Shown here in pieces: positions 33,099 to 46,195 of a DNA stretch of 64,000 nucleotides. Each line of letters opens with the position of its first letter. Within the stretch, counting starts at the first letter, position 1. The position numbers and the translations under genes are program-made. Source of the DNA: Nocardioides ganghwensis (lineage in GTDB: Bacteria; Actinomycetota; Actinomycetes; Propionibacteriales; Nocardioidaceae); NCBI RefSeq assembly GCF_014779655.1, contig NZ_JACXYX010000004.1:1-64000 (forward strand), given 5' to 3'. Below the pieces are notes generated by a model. The model saw only the letters and a program-made list of their open reading frames with translations, was not told the DNA's origin and searched no databases.

Positions 33099-33797
33099 TC
33101 AGCCGCGCCGGGCGCTCTCGTTGGTCGCGTCCACGAGCTCCGTGGCGACGTCGCGCAGCTTGTGGTTGCTCGACGAGGAGGCACGCACGAGGAACTGGAA
33201 GGCGCGGTCCTCGTCGATGCCGTAGCGCTCCATCACGATGCCGATGGCCTGCCCGATCACCTTGCGCGAGGCGATGGCCTCGCTGAGCTGGTGGTGCTTC
33301 TGGGCGTGGCCCAACGCGATCGAGGCGTGGGTGGCGAAGAGCCTGGCCGCGTGGATCGCGTCGGGGGCGATCTCCTCGGACGTCGTCGAGTAGAGGTTGA
33401 GCCCGCCGATGGTGCGGCCGTCGTCGTAGAGGTGCAGGCCGAGCTGCGAGCGCAGCCCGTGCTGCACGGCGCGCGGCACGTAGCGGGGCCAGCGCTGGTC
33501 GTGGCGGATGTCCTCGGCGACCACGTCCTCGTCGTCCCTGATCGACTCGTAGCAGGGACCTTCGTGCAGCTCGTACTGGAGCGTGTCGAGGTCCCACACC
33601 AGCTGGCCCGTCCCCGACCTGGTCTCGATCGTCCCGTCGCGGTGCGTGACCGAGATGCCCACGTGGTCGAAGCCGGGCACGGACGTGCGCGTGGCCTGCA
33701 CGATCGAGTCCAGGGTCTCCTGCAGGGTGCTGGGCTGGTTGATCGCGGCAGCGGCGTGCGTCAGCGCCTCGGCGAGCGGGAGCGGGGTGTCGGCCAT
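33099..33797 (-). CDS. GAF and ANTAR domain-containing regulator
   Basis: A 232-aa protein with a GAF domain (residues about 20-160, containing VPGFDHVGISVTHRDG, QYELHEGPCYESIRDDEDVVAEDIRHDQRWPRYVP and GLRSQLGLHLYDDGRTIGGLNLYS). A canonical ANTAR domain follows (about 165-225, SRKVIGQAIGIVMERYGIDEDRAFQFLVRASSSSNHKLRDVA). It is expected to bind a small ligand and act on nascent RNA. TAGGAT lies 6 nt before the ATG (leaderless). Confidence 0.9.
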   Translation of the reverse strand: MADTPLPLAEALTHAAAAINQPSTLQETLDSIVQATRTSVPGFDHVGISVTHRDGTIETRSGTGQLVWDLDTLQYELHEGPCYESIRDDEDVVAEDIRHDQRWPRYVPRAVQHGLRSQLGLHLYDDGRTIGGLNLYSTTSEEIAPDAIHAARLFATHASIALGHAQKHHQLSEAIASRKVIGQAIGIVMERYGIDEDRAFQFLVRASSSSNHKLRDVATELVDATNESARRG

Positions 33798-33806
33798 CGA
33801 ACGATC

Positions 33807-35048
33807 CTAGACCGCGTCCGGCCGGGCAGCCTGGCGCGCCAGTGCCGCGTCGACGGCGCGGGGGGAGAGCACGGAGTCGAGGGCCAGGCGTACGCACCCG
33901 ACCACGCCGGCGCGGTCGCCGTACGCCGCGGGGACGACCTGCAGGTCGCGGCCGGCGAGTGCGGTGGTGGCGCTGAAGACGCCCTCGCGCAGCCCGGCAG
34001 AGAACGTGTCGAACGCGCCCGCCATGTCGCCGCCGACGACGACGACGCGCGGGTTGAGGACGGTCACCGTCGCGGCGAGCGCCTCGCCGATGTGGCGTCC
34101 CGACTCGCGCACGACCGAGCGCGCGCGACCGTTGCCGCGACCGGCGGCGGCGACCAGGTCGCGCACGTGGTGGACGTCCTCGCCCTCGGCGCGGAGCCGC
34201 TCCACCAGGGCCCACCCGCTCGCCACGGTCTCCAGGCAGCCGGTCTCGCCGCACCGGCAGCGGAGCCCGGCGGCGGCGGGGACCTTGACGTGGCCGAGCT
34301 GGCCGGCCGCGTCGCGGTGCCCGCGGACCAGGCGGCCGTCGGCGACGAGGGCGAGGCCGATGCCGGTCGAGGCCTTGAGCACGAGCGCCTCGTCGTGCTC
34401 GTGCACCGTCGGCTCCGCGTCGGCGCCCGCCAGGGGCATCTGCGAGAGCGCCATCACGCGCATGTCGTTGTCGAGCGTCAGGGGAGCCGCGGTCACCTGT
34501 GCCAGCCAGGGCGCGAGCGGCACGCCGTCCCAGCCGGTCAGTGCAGGCGAGTCGACGCTCATCGCCCGGGCCGGGTCGACGGTGCCGGCCAGCGACATCC
34601 CGACGCCGCGGACGTCGTCGCCCGTGCGTCCGAGGTCGCTGAGCATCTGCTCCAGCCGCGCGACGACCAGTGGCATCAGGACGTCGGGGCCCTGCCCGGT
34701 CTCCTGGTCGAGGCTGGCCGAGGCCAGCTCGGCGCCGTCGAGCGAGCTCACGGAGAGCTGGGACCGGCTGCGGCCCACGGCGACGGCCAGGACGAGACCG
34801 GCGTCGCGGTTGAGCACGAGGGTGGTGGCGGGCCGCCCACCGGTCGCGGACTCCTCCTCGCCCTCGAGCACCAGGCCGGCGTCGGCCAGTGCCGACAGCC
34901 GCGCGTTGACGGCCGTCCGGGACAGGCCCGTCGCCCGCCCCAGCGCGCCGCGGGTCGCGGCCTGCCCGGAGCGGATCAGGGCGAGGACCTCCCCGGCGGT
35001 GGCGGCTGGACTGGAAGGGGAGGCAGCCGGCGCGGGAGTGGTCGTCAT
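33807..35048 (-). CDS. ROK-family transcriptional repressor (likely controls the Entner-Doudoroff operon)
   Basis: A 413-aa regulator with an N-terminal winged helix (about residues 15-75, ALIRSGQAATRGALGRATGLSRTAVNARLSALADAGLV) and a ROK sugar-kinase-like domain. The zinc motif C-x-C-x2-x2-C reads LRCRCGETGCLETVASG near residue 245, and GIGLALVADGRLVRG and VVVVGGDMAGAF are present. The ATG at 35048 fits the family; an upstream extension crosses the promoter region and is rejected. It is divergent from zwf-edd-eda, with a palindrome over the zwf -35. A sugar or sugar phosphate is the expected inducer. Confidence 0.88.
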   Translation of the reverse strand: MTTTPAPAASPSSPAATAGEVLALIRSGQAATRGALGRATGLSRTAVNARLSALADAGLVLEGEEESATGGRPATTLVLNRDAGLVLAVAVGRSRSQLSVSSLDGAELASASLDQETGQGPDVLMPLVVARLEQMLSDLGRTGDDVRGVGMSLAGTVDPARAMSVDSPALTGWDGVPLAPWLAQVTAAPLTLDNDMRVMALSQMPLAGADAEPTVHEHDEALVLKASTGIGLALVADGRLVRGHRDAAGQLGHVKVPAAAGLRCRCGETGCLETVASGWALVERLRAEGEDVHHVRDLVAAAGRGNGRARSVVRESGRHIGEALAATVTVLNPRVVVVGGDMAGAFDTFSAGLREGVFSATTALAGRDLQVVPAAYGDRAGVVGCVRLALDSVLSPRAVDAALARQAARPDAV

Positions 35049-35094
35049 GGTGCCGCGATTGTGGCACTGCCAAATATGTCTTGAAAAGACGCAA

Positions 35095-35112
35095 GTTCCG
35101 TTGCATCGGAAC
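35095..35112. promoter_or_regulatory. Palindrome GTTCCG-TTGCAT-CGGAAC overlapping the zwf -35 (candidate ROK operator)
   Basis: Six-base perfect arms flank TTGCAT, which is also the -35 box of the zwf promoter. The site is 26 nt upstream of zwf and 47 nt upstream of the ROK gene start. A protein bound here would block RNA polymerase directly. Confidence 0.75.
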
Positions 35113-35129
35113 AGAAGCATCCGTACGGT
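35101..35129 (+). promoter_or_regulatory. zwf-edd-eda promoter (TTGCAT-N17-TACGGT), leaderless
   Basis: TTGCAT (35101-35106), an ideal 17-nt spacer and TACGGT (35124-35129) lie 8 nt before the zwf ATG, so the transcript begins at about the start codon. The ATG at 35138 is supported over an in-frame ATG at 35081, which would lie upstream of the promoter. Confidence 0.75.
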
Positions 35130-35137
35130 GGTGCGCC

Positions 35138-36616
35138 ATGGACCCGCTCACCCCGGTCGACCCCTGCGACTTCACCGTCTTCGGTGGCACCGGCGACCTC
35201 GCCCTGCGCAAGCTGCTGCCCGCGCTCTACCTCCGCGACCGCGACGGGCAGCTGCCCGAGGGCTTCCGCGTCATCGGCGTCTCGCGCGCCGAGGTGGACG
35301 ACGACGGCTACCGCGCCCTCGTGGCGGACGCGCTGCGTGAGCACGTCGCAGCAGCCGACCTCGACGCCCCCGTGGTGGAGCGACTGCTCGCCCGGCTGCA
35401 CCACGTCACGCTCGACATCGAGGACGTGGCCGCCTGGCACCAGCTCCACGACCGGCTCAAGGACGGTGCCGCGTCCGACGACGTGACCCGGGTGTTCTAC
35501 CTCGCGGTCGCGCCCGGTCTCTTCGGCACCATCTGCGAGCACCTCGACGAGGCCGGGCTGGTCACCGAGCGCTCGCGCGTCGTGCTGGAGAAGCCGATGG
35601 GCAGCGACCTCGCCACCGCGCAACAGGTCAACGCCGCGGTCGGCCGCGTCTTCGACGAGTCGAGCATCTTCCGCATCGACCACTACCTCGGCAAGGAGAG
35701 CGTGCAGAACCTCCTGGTCACCCGGTTCGCCAACACGTTCCTCGAACCGCTGTGGAACAGCCGGTGGGTCGACCACGTGCAGATCACCGTGTCGGAGTCG
35801 ATCGGCGTCGGCGAGCGCGGCTCCTACTACGACCGCTCGGGCGCGCTGCGCGACATGGTGCAGAACCACCTGCTGCAGCTGCTGTGCCTGGTGGCGATGG
35901 AGCCCCCGACGTATGTCGACCGCGAGACGGTGCGCGACGAGAAGCTCAAGGTGCTCCAGGCACTGCGGCCGATGACCCCCGAGCTCGTCGACCGCGACAC
36001 CGTCGCCGGCCAGTACGCCGCCGGGCTCTGCGAGGGCCGTCCAGCGGCGTCGTACGCCGACGAGGTCGGGCACACCAGCGGCACCGAGACGTTCGTGGCG
36101 CTGAAGACCGAGGTGCAGAACTGGCGCTGGGCGGGCGTGCCGTTCTACCTGCGCACCGGCAAGCGGATGCCCGAGCGGGTCTCGGAGATCGTGGTGGTCT
36201 TCAAGGAGCCGCCGCACGCGATGTTCCCGCACAGCGAGGGCCCGACCGAGGCCAACCGGCTGCACATCCGCGTCCAGCCCGACGAGGGCATGCGGCTCCA
36301 CATGACCGCCAAGGAGCCTGGTCCCGGCGGCATCCGGCTGCGGCCGGTGTCGCTCGACCTCAGCTATGCCGCGGCCTTCGGCACCCGCTCGCCCGACGCG
36401 TACGAGCGCCTCCTCATGGACGTGGTGCGCGGCAACACCACCCTGTTCATGCGCCGCGACGAGGTCGAGGCGGCGTGGACGTGGGTGGCCCCCATCCTCG
36501 AGCGCTGGTCGCAGCCCTCGCACCGGCCCCGGAAGTACCCGGCCGGCACGCACGGTCCCGTTGCCGCCGTCACGCTCCTCGAGCGCGACGGCCGATCCTG
36601 GCAGGAGACAGAATGA
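35138..36616 (+). CDS. zwf: Glucose-6-phosphate 1-dehydrogenase
   Basis: A 492-aa NAD(P)-dependent enzyme that oxidises glucose-6-phosphate to 6-phosphogluconolactone. The dinucleotide motif [20 protein letters not shown] is at the N-terminus. [12 protein letters not shown] and the substrate/active-site motif [16 protein letters not shown] lie near residue 180. C-terminal [12 protein letters not shown] and [16 protein letters not shown] are characteristic. The stop overlaps the edd ATG by 4 nt. As first gene of zwf-edd-eda it feeds 6-phosphogluconate to the Entner-Doudoroff route. No lactonase gene lies in this operon. Confidence 0.96.
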   Translation: MDPLTPVDPCDFTVFGGTGDLALRKLLPALYLRDRDGQLPEGFRVIGVSRAEVDDDGYRALVADALREHVAAADLDAPVVERLLARLHHVTLDIEDVAAWHQLHDRLKDGAASDDVTRVFYLAVAPGLFGTICEHLDEAGLVTERSRVVLEKPMGSDLATAQQVNAAVGRVFDESSIFRIDHYLGKESVQNLLVTRFANTFLEPLWNSRWVDHVQITVSESIGVGERGSYYDRSGALRDMVQNHLLQLLCLVAMEPPTYVDRETVRDEKLKVLQALRPMTPELVDRDTVAGQYAAGLCEGRPAASYADEVGHTSGTETFVALKTEVQNWRWAGVPFYLRTGKRMPERVSEIVVVFKEPPHAMFPHSEGPTEANRLHIRVQPDEGMRLHMTAKEPGPGGIRLRPVSLDLSYAAAFGTRSPDAYERLLMDVVRGNTTLFMRRDEVEAAWTWVAPILERWSQPSHRPRKYPAGTHGPVAAVTLLERDGRSWQETE

Positions 36617-38529
36617 GCACGCCCAGCAAGGCCAGAAGCAACCCCAGCAAGCCCGGCATCGACCCGGTGGTCGCCGAGGTCACCGAGCGCATCGCCCGGC
36701 GCAGCGCCGACACCCGCGCGGCCTACCTCGCCCGCACCGACGCGGCGATCGACAAGGGTCCGGCCCGGGGCAGGCTCGCCTGTGCCAACCTCGCCCACGG
36801 CTTCGCCGCCGCCGAGGAGCCGGTGAGGTCCGGCCTGCGGTCCGGTCGCAAGCCCAACGTCGCCATCGTGTCCGCCTACAACGACATGCTCTCGGCGCAC
36901 CAGCCCTTCCGCGACGTGCCCGAGGTGCTGAAGAAGTCGATCGTCCGCGCCGGTGGCCTGGCCCAGTTCGCCGGTGGCGTGCCCGCGATGTGCGACGGCA
37001 TCACCCAGGGCCGCGCCGGCATGGAGCTCTCGCTCTTCAGCCGCGACCTGATCGCCATGTCGACGGCCGTCGCGCTCTCGCACGACATGTTCGACGCCGC
37101 GATGATGCTCGGCGTCTGCGACAAGATCGTGCCCGGCCTGCTGATCGGGGCCCTGTCCTTCGGCCACCTGCCGACCGTCTTCGTGCCGGCCGGCCCGATG
37201 CCCTCTGGCCTGCCCAACGCGGAGAAGGCCCGGGTCCGTCAGCTCTACGCCGAGGGCAAGGTCGGGCGCGAGGAGCTCCTCGAGGCCGAGTCGCAGTCCT
37301 ACCACTCGGCCGGGACGTGCACGTTCTACGGCACGGCCAACAGCAACCAGATGCTGATGGAGGTCATGGGCCTGCACCTGCCCGACGCGACCTTCGCCAA
37401 CCCCGGCACGCCGCTGCGTGCTGCCCTGACGCGCGCGGCGGGGGACCGTACGGTCGCCATCACCGCGGCCGGTGGCGAGCCCACCCCGGTCGGCCACCTC
37501 GTCGACGAGAAGGCGGTCGTCAACGCGTGCGTCGCGCTGCTCGCCACGGGCGGCTCGACCAACCACACGATGCACCTGGTCGCGATCGCCGCGGCGGCCG
37601 GCATCACCCTGACGTGGGACGACCTGTCCGACCTGTCGGCCGCCGTCCCGCTGCTGACGCGGATCTATCCCAACGGTTCGGCCGACATCAACCACTTCGT
37701 CGCCGCTGGCGGCACGCCGTTCCTCGTGCACACGCTGCTCAAGCACGGCTACCTCCACGACGACGTGCTCACGGTGTCCGGGCGCGGACTGTGGCGGCAC
37801 ACCCGCGAGGCCAGGCTCGACGGCGCCGGCGACAGGGCCGGGATCGTGTGGGAGGAAGGACCGAAGTCCTCGCTCGACACCGACGTCCTCCGCCCGGCCG
37901 ACGACCCCTTCGCCCCCGACGGCGGCCTGCGCATGCTGTCGGGCCGCCTCGGCCGCGCCGTGGTCAAGACCTCGGCGGTCAAGCCGGAGCACCGGGTGGT
38001 GACGGCGCCGGCGATGGTCTTCGACGACCAGGCCGACTTCCTCGCCGCCTTCGCCGAGGGCCGCCTCGACGGACGCGACCTCGTGGCCGTGGTCCGCTAC
38101 CAGGGCCCCGCCGCCAACGGCATGCCCGAGCTGCACAAGCTGATGCCCGCCCTCGGCGTGCTCCAGGACCGCGGCCAGCGGGTCGCGGTGGTCACCGACG
38201 GTCGCATGTCCGGTGCCTCCGGCAAGGTCCCCGCCGCCATCCACGTGACGCCGGAGGCCGCGCTCGGCGGTCCGCTGGCCCGGGTGCGCGAGGGCGACCT
38301 CGTGACCGTCGACGCCGAGACCGGGGTCCTCGAGGTCGAGCTCGCCGACGCCGAGTTCGAGCGTCGCGAGGCCACCGGCCGGGCGCCGCACGACGTCGAG
38401 TGGGCCGGCACCGGGCGCGAGCTGTTCTCCGGCTTCCGCGCCATCGTCGGCACCGCAGAGACCGGCGCCAGCGTCATCCGTCCCCTGCCCGCCCCCACCG
38501 AGGAGGCCCCCGTTGTCCAGCCTGTCTGA
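36613..38529 (+). CDS. edd: Phosphogluconate dehydratase
   Basis: A 638-aa IlvD/Edd-family dehydratase with an Fe-S cluster, converting 6-phosphogluconate to 2-keto-3-deoxy-6-phosphogluconate. Family motifs include [12 protein letters not shown] near residue 94, [42 protein letters not shown] near 118-160, [16 protein letters not shown] near 235 (cluster cysteine) and [23 protein letters not shown] near 530. Length distinguishes it from dihydroxy-acid dehydratase (about 560-615 aa). The ATG overlaps the zwf stop. Confidence 0.95.
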   Translation: MSTPSKARSNPSKPGIDPVVAEVTERIARRSADTRAAYLARTDAAIDKGPARGRLACANLAHGFAAAEEPVRSGLRSGRKPNVAIVSAYNDMLSAHQPFRDVPEVLKKSIVRAGGLAQFAGGVPAMCDGITQGRAGMELSLFSRDLIAMSTAVALSHDMFDAAMMLGVCDKIVPGLLIGALSFGHLPTVFVPAGPMPSGLPNAEKARVRQLYAEGKVGREELLEAESQSYHSAGTCTFYGTANSNQMLMEVMGLHLPDATFANPGTPLRAALTRAAGDRTVAITAAGGEPTPVGHLVDEKAVVNACVALLATGGSTNHTMHLVAIAAAAGITLTWDDLSDLSAAVPLLTRIYPNGSADINHFVAAGGTPFLVHTLLKHGYLHDDVLTVSGRGLWRHTREARLDGAGDRAGIVWEEGPKSSLDTDVLRPADDPFAPDGGLRMLSGRLGRAVVKTSAVKPEHRVVTAPAMVFDDQADFLAAFAEGRLDGRDLVAVVRYQGPAANGMPELHKLMPALGVLQDRGQRVAVVTDGRMSGASGKVPAAIHVTPEAALGGPLARVREGDLVTVDAETGVLEVELADAEFERREATGRAPHDVEWAGTGRELFSGFRAIVGTAETGASVIRPLPAPTEEAPVVQPV

Positions 38530-39166
38530 CGTCCGGGCACGCCCCGTGCCCGCGTCGCTGCTCTCGCTCGTGCCCGTGGTCCCGGTCGTCGTGCTCGACG
38601 ACCTCGCCCACGCCGTACCGGTGGCGCGCTCGCTCGTCGCAGGCGGTCTGCCGGTCATCGAGCTGACCCTGCGCACGCCTGTCGCCCTCGACGCGATCCG
38701 GGCGATCGCCGACGAGGTGCCGGAGATCCTCGTCGGCGCCGGCACGATCACCTCGCCCGAGCTCGTCGGGCGGGCCGTCGATGCGGGCGCGCAGTTCCTG
38801 GTGTCGCCGGGCACGACCCCGACGCTGCTGCGGGAGCTGGGTGGCTCGGGCGTCCCGTTCCTCCCCGGCACCGCCACGGTCTCCGAGGCGATGGCCGTGC
38901 TCGAGGCGGGCTTCTCGGAGATGAAGTTCTTCCCCGCCGAGGCCTCGGGCGGCGCCGCCTTCCTGAAGTCACTCGCCTCGCCGCTGCCGGCCGCCCGGTT
39001 CTGCCCGACGGGCGGCATCACCGCGACCTCCGCCACGGCGTACCTCTCGCTGCCCAACGTCGGCTGCGTCGGCGGGTCCTGGCTCACCCCGGCCGACGCG
39101 CTCGCCGCCGGTGACTGGGACCGCGTCACCTCGCTGGCGCGGGAGGCCGCGGCGCTCGGGGGCTGA
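38513..39166 (+). CDS. eda: 2-dehydro-3-deoxy-phosphogluconate (KDPG) aldolase
   Basis: A 217-aa class I aldolase that splits KDPG into pyruvate and glyceraldehyde-3-phosphate. [15 protein letters not shown] carries the catalytic glutamate. [21 protein letters not shown] and [11 protein letters not shown] follow, with Schiff-base lysine K138, then [12 protein letters not shown] (phosphate site). The TTG start at 38513 overlaps edd by 17 nt and has AGGAGG 5 nt upstream. It completes a full Entner-Doudoroff operon. Confidence 0.95.
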   Translation: MSSLSDVRARPVPASLLSLVPVVPVVVLDDLAHAVPVARSLVAGGLPVIELTLRTPVALDAIRAIADEVPEILVGAGTITSPELVGRAVDAGAQFLVSPGTTPTLLRELGGSGVPFLPGTATVSEAMAVLEAGFSEMKFFPAEASGGAAFLKSLASPLPAARFCPTGGITATSATAYLSLPNVGCVGGSWLTPADALAAGDWDRVTSLAREAAALGG

Positions 39167-39204
39167 TCCGACAACCAACCGGGGGACGGTGGCGTCACAG
39201 TGGC

Positions 39205-40452
39205 ATGCCTCCCCGATCGCTCATCCTCCGCGCGGCGACCGCGCTCGTGCTCCCGGCCTCCCTGCTCGCGTGGTCGGGGACGGCCACGGGCGAGGTGACC
39301 GCGTCGACCGAGGCGGCCGAGGAGGCGCCCGCGAGCGTCTCGGTGCGCGCCACCCGGCACCAGAGGATCCGGCTCGAGGTGCTGCCGCAGCTCGTGCAGC
39401 CCGGCGGCCGGGTCGCCAGCCCGGACGCGGCGCGTACGGCTGTGACGGCCACCCTGCGGCCGGTCATCCCGGGCCGGCGGGTGCAGCTGCAGGTGCGCGA
39501 GGAGCACGGCGCCGACCTGCCCGCGACGTGGCGCGCGGTCGCCGTCACCCGGCAGGACCGCTGGGGGAGGGCTCAGTTCGCGACCACGGCCTCCGTCGGG
39601 GGCGAGGCACTGACCTACCGCGTCAAGGCGATGGCCTCGGGCCGAACGGGGCCGATGAAGAGCAACCCGGTCAGCACCGCCCGCTGGCTGCGGCCGACGT
39701 GGACCGACGAGTTCTCCGGCTCCCACCTCGGACCGACGTGGAACCACCGCGGCCGTGACTACGCGCCCACGAGCCGACGCTCGTGCGCCAAGGGTGACCC
39801 GAGGGCGGTCAGCGTCAGCGGTGGGTCGGTGCGGTTGAGCGTCATCGCGGACCCCGACGCCACCAAGCGCTGCCGCATCCGGAGCCGCGACGCGCGTCCC
39901 GGCCGGTTCGCGTACCGGCTCAACGGCCACATCGGCACCGAGGGTGCCTTCTCGTTCCGCTACGGCATCGCGGCGGCGCGGGTGAAGTTCCACCGGCTGC
40001 GTGGGCAGCACGGCGCCTTCTGGATGCAGCCCGTCGACGGGATGTACCCGGGCGCGGCCGGCAACGAGATCGACGTCGTCGAGTACTTCGGCGACCGCCA
40101 TCCCCAAGGCGGGCTGGCGTCGTTCATGCACCGCTACGAGGGCAAGCGCCGCATCCCCTCCGGCGGCTGGATCCCGAACTCGCGCTCGTTCCTCAGCGGC
40201 CGCCACGACGGGTGGTCGAAGAACTACCACGTCTTCTCCGTGGAGTGGACGCCCCGGCAGCTCGTCTTCCGCATCGACGGAAAGGAGACCGGCCGGCTGC
40301 GCGGCAAGATCTCCGCGGTGCGCCAGTTCCCGATCCTCAGCCTGCTCGCGGCCGACTACGAGATCCCGAAGATCGGCGAGCGCCGCCTGCCCCAGCACAT
40401 GTACGTCGACTGGGTGCGGGTGTGGGAGACGGGGGACGAGCAGACGCCATGA
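39205..40452 (+). CDS. Secreted family 16 glycoside hydrolase
   Basis: A 415-aa exported protein. A signal peptide (LILRAATALVLPASLLAWSG, cleavage near residue 29) precedes a beta-sandwich-like region of about 130 residues (VSVRATRHQRIRLEVLPQLVQPGGRV...). A GH16 domain spans about 165-410. The catalytic motif is E288-I-D290-V-V-E293 in GNEIDVVEYFG, and YHVFSVEWTPRQLVFRIDGKE is the typical downstream strand pair. Likely endo-beta-glucanase or related activity on laminarin-type or wall polysaccharides; exact specificity unclear. Confidence 0.9.
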   Translation: MPPRSLILRAATALVLPASLLAWSGTATGEVTASTEAAEEAPASVSVRATRHQRIRLEVLPQLVQPGGRVASPDAARTAVTATLRPVIPGRRVQLQVREEHGADLPATWRAVAVTRQDRWGRAQFATTASVGGEALTYRVKAMASGRTGPMKSNPVSTARWLRPTWTDEFSGSHLGPTWNHRGRDYAPTSRRSCAKGDPRAVSVSGGSVRLSVIADPDATKRCRIRSRDARPGRFAYRLNGHIGTEGAFSFRYGIAAARVKFHRLRGQHGAFWMQPVDGMYPGAAGNEIDVVEYFGDRHPQGGLASFMHRYEGKRRIPSGGWIPNSRSFLSGRHDGWSKNYHVFSVEWTPRQLVFRIDGKETGRLRGKISAVRQFPILSLLAADYEIPKIGERRLPQHMYVDWVRVWETGDEQTP

Positions 40453-40463
40453 CGCACGGCGAG

Positions 40464-40509
40464 GACGTCATGGCGAGCGGTCGTCAGGGCGACCGCCTCT
40501 CATGACGTC
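40464..40509. terminator. Bidirectional hairpin between gh16 and the small minus-strand gene
   Basis: Outer arms GACGTCATG/CATGACGTC (9 bp) and inner arms GCGGTCG/CGACCGC (7 bp) form an extended stem around a TCAGGG loop. It starts 12 nt after the gh16 stop and ends 13 nt before the convergent gene's stop. Confidence 0.75.
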
Positions 40510-40521
40510 AGTGTCGGCGTC

Positions 40522-40776
40522 TCAGCCCCGCCCGCGCAGCCCGCGGTAGAGGTCGATCTCGCTCCGGAGCCGGTGGGGGAGCGGTACGCCGGCCGCGGCC
40601 AGCGCGTCGGCGTACGCGTCCAGCGCGTCGAGCAGCGCCTGGCGCAGCGCCTGCTGCTCGGCGAGGCGCTTGTCGTGGCGAGCGCTCTCGAGACGAGCGC
40701 GTGCCGAGTGCACCTCGTCGAGCAGCACCGTGAGGTGCTCGTGCCGACCCGGATCCGAACGACGCCCTGCGTACAC
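40522..40776 (-). CDS. Hypothetical small helical protein
   Basis: An 84-aa, mostly helical protein (HLTVLLDEVHSARARLESARHDKRLAEQQALRQALLDALDAYADALAAAGVPLPHRLRSEIDLYRGLRGRG) that looks like a two-helix coiled coil. GTG at 40776 is a plausible start; longer N-termini in the same frame are possible but low-complexity. It lies between the gh16 terminator and the MFS gene. Family and function unknown. Confidence 0.55.
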   Translation of the reverse strand: MYAGRRSDPGRHEHLTVLLDEVHSARARLESARHDKRLAEQQALRQALLDALDAYADALAAAGVPLPHRLRSEIDLYRGLRGRG

Positions 40777-40840
40777 GTGACCATCCGACCTGGTCCAGCA
40801 GGCTGGGCGGGGGTGCACCAACGTCGTGGACCTCTCCAAC

Positions 40841-42100
40841 CTAGCCGGTCCGCACCACCGTGGCTGAGGAATCGAGGGCGGGCGCGTCCGCGAGGACCGG
40901 CGCCGCTGCCGTGCGGAGGCGTCGCTGCTGGGTGGTCATCAGCCCGGCCGCGAGCACCGTGGCGCCGACGGTGACGGCGAACGCCGAGGTCGCGCCCGAC
41001 TGGTCGGCGAGGCGTCCGGCGAGGCTGGAGCCCAGCGCGTAGCCCAGGCCCGTGGCGCTCGCCAGCGTCGTCATCGCCGCGCCCACGCGGGCCGGCGGCA
41101 CCACGCGCTCGGCGAGGGAGAACACGGCGATCATGTAGGGCGCCACGGCGACACCGAGGACCAGCACGGTCACCGTCGCGGTCGCGAGCGAGTCGACGAC
41201 GAGCAGCGGCAGCGACAGGGCGAGCAGCGCCCACGCCGCCACCAGCGCGCGCCGCTCGTGGCCGATCCGCTCGGGCACGTACGCCGTGGCGAGGCCGGCG
41301 ATCGCGCTGCCGATGCCGAGGGTGGCGTGCACGAGGCCCGCGACGCCCGGCGTACCGGCGTCGGTGGCGAGGACGGTCGCGCCGGTCTGGGTCGCGCCGA
41401 AGAGCATGCCGATCGAGACCTGCGCGCCGACGAGCACCAGGAACGCCGCGCCCAGCAGCCGGCCGGAGCCGGCGGGCCGCTCGGCGGCGTGGGTGAGACG
41501 GGCCGAGGGGTCCAGCGCGAAGGCGGACCCGAACACCGCGAGCAGCACGGCCGCGAGCAGCATCGCCCCACCGGGCGAGAAGGCCGCGACCGAGAGGCCG
41601 ACGAGTGCGGGACCGATGGCGAAGGACGCCTCGTCGGCAGCACCCTCGTAGGAGAACGCGGCGTCCACGAGACGACGCTGGTGCGTGCCGGTCGTACGCG
41701 TCATCGGTCGCCACCTGACCCGGGCGAGGGGACCGACCTGGGGGAGGAGCAGGCCGGTGGCCGCGGCGGTGAGGACCACGGTCGTCGGCGCGGCGTCGCC
41801 GCCCACGACGGCGACGAGCAGGGCCAGCCCGGTGGCACCCAGCAGCGACTGGACCAGGACGACGGGTCTCTGGCCGACGCGGTCGGCGAGAGAGCCGGCG
41901 ACCGGTGCGCCGACGGCGTTGGCGACTGCCAGCGCACCGGCGCTCAGGCCACCGAGGCCGTAGCTGCCGGACGCGGTCGAGACGAGGAGGAGGGTGCCGA
42001 GCTGGCTCATCGCCAGCGGGAGGCGGCCGACGAACGCGATCAGCACGTAGGTCGGGCCGGCGAGGTGGAGGAGTCGTCGGTAGGAGGCGAGAGGGGTCAC
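40841..42100 (-). CDS. MFS transporter
   Basis: A 419-aa major facilitator superfamily protein with about 12 hydrophobic segments. The loop 2-3 motif is GSLADRVGQRPVVLVQSLLG (GxLADRxGxR), and the fourth/fifth helix region LLLPQVGPLARVRW is of the type seen in small-molecule exporters of Actinobacteria. The GTG at 42100 is preceded by AAGGA; an upstream in-frame ATG at 42193 adds a non-membrane, Arg-rich stretch. Substrate unknown. It is monocistronic, and its unusually long second-half repeats are normal for the family. Confidence 0.85.
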   Translation of the reverse strand: MTPLASYRRLLHLAGPTYVLIAFVGRLPLAMSQLGTLLLVSTASGSYGLGGLSAGALAVANAVGAPVAGSLADRVGQRPVVLVQSLLGATGLALLVAVVGGDAAPTTVVLTAAATGLLLPQVGPLARVRWRPMTRTTGTHQRRLVDAAFSYEGAADEASFAIGPALVGLSVAAFSPGGAMLLAAVLLAVFGSAFALDPSARLTHAAERPAGSGRLLGAAFLVLVGAQVSIGMLFGATQTGATVLATDAGTPGVAGLVHATLGIGSAIAGLATAYVPERIGHERRALVAAWALLALSLPLLVVDSLATATVTVLVLGVAVAPYMIAVFSLAERVVPPARVGAAMTTLASATGLGYALGSSLAGRLADQSGATSAFAVTVGATVLAAGLMTTQQRRLRTAAAPVLADAPALDSSATVVRTG

Positions 42101-42233
42101 GAGGGTCCTTCTGGGTGCGTCGGTACGACGCGCCGAACCCACCTCCAAGACGCGTGAAACCCTCTGCAGCACCATCATACGAGCCCGCGACATCGTGCCG
42201 GGAATCGCCGGAGTGCCCCGTCGCCGGGGGGTG

Positions 42234-46161
<3,928 letters not shown>

Positions 46162-46183
46162 CCTCCGGGCCGCGCCCGATCCG

Positions 46184-46189
46184 TAGGGT
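46184..46189 (+). promoter_or_regulatory. -10 box TAGGGT of the glycan GT-C gene (leaderless)
   Basis: TAGGGT ends 6 nt before the GTG at 46196, so the transcript should start at the codon itself. It marks a separate promoter after fluC. Confidence 0.6.
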
Positions 46190-46195
46190 GTCCGC

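Noticed and set aside
36364..40398. Very long open frame on the minus strand (over 1300 codons) opposite zwf-edd-eda and gh16
   Set aside because: It is antisense to four well-supported genes, shows no domain pattern, and its composition (Arg/Gly/Val-rich) is what high GC gives in the shadow frame.
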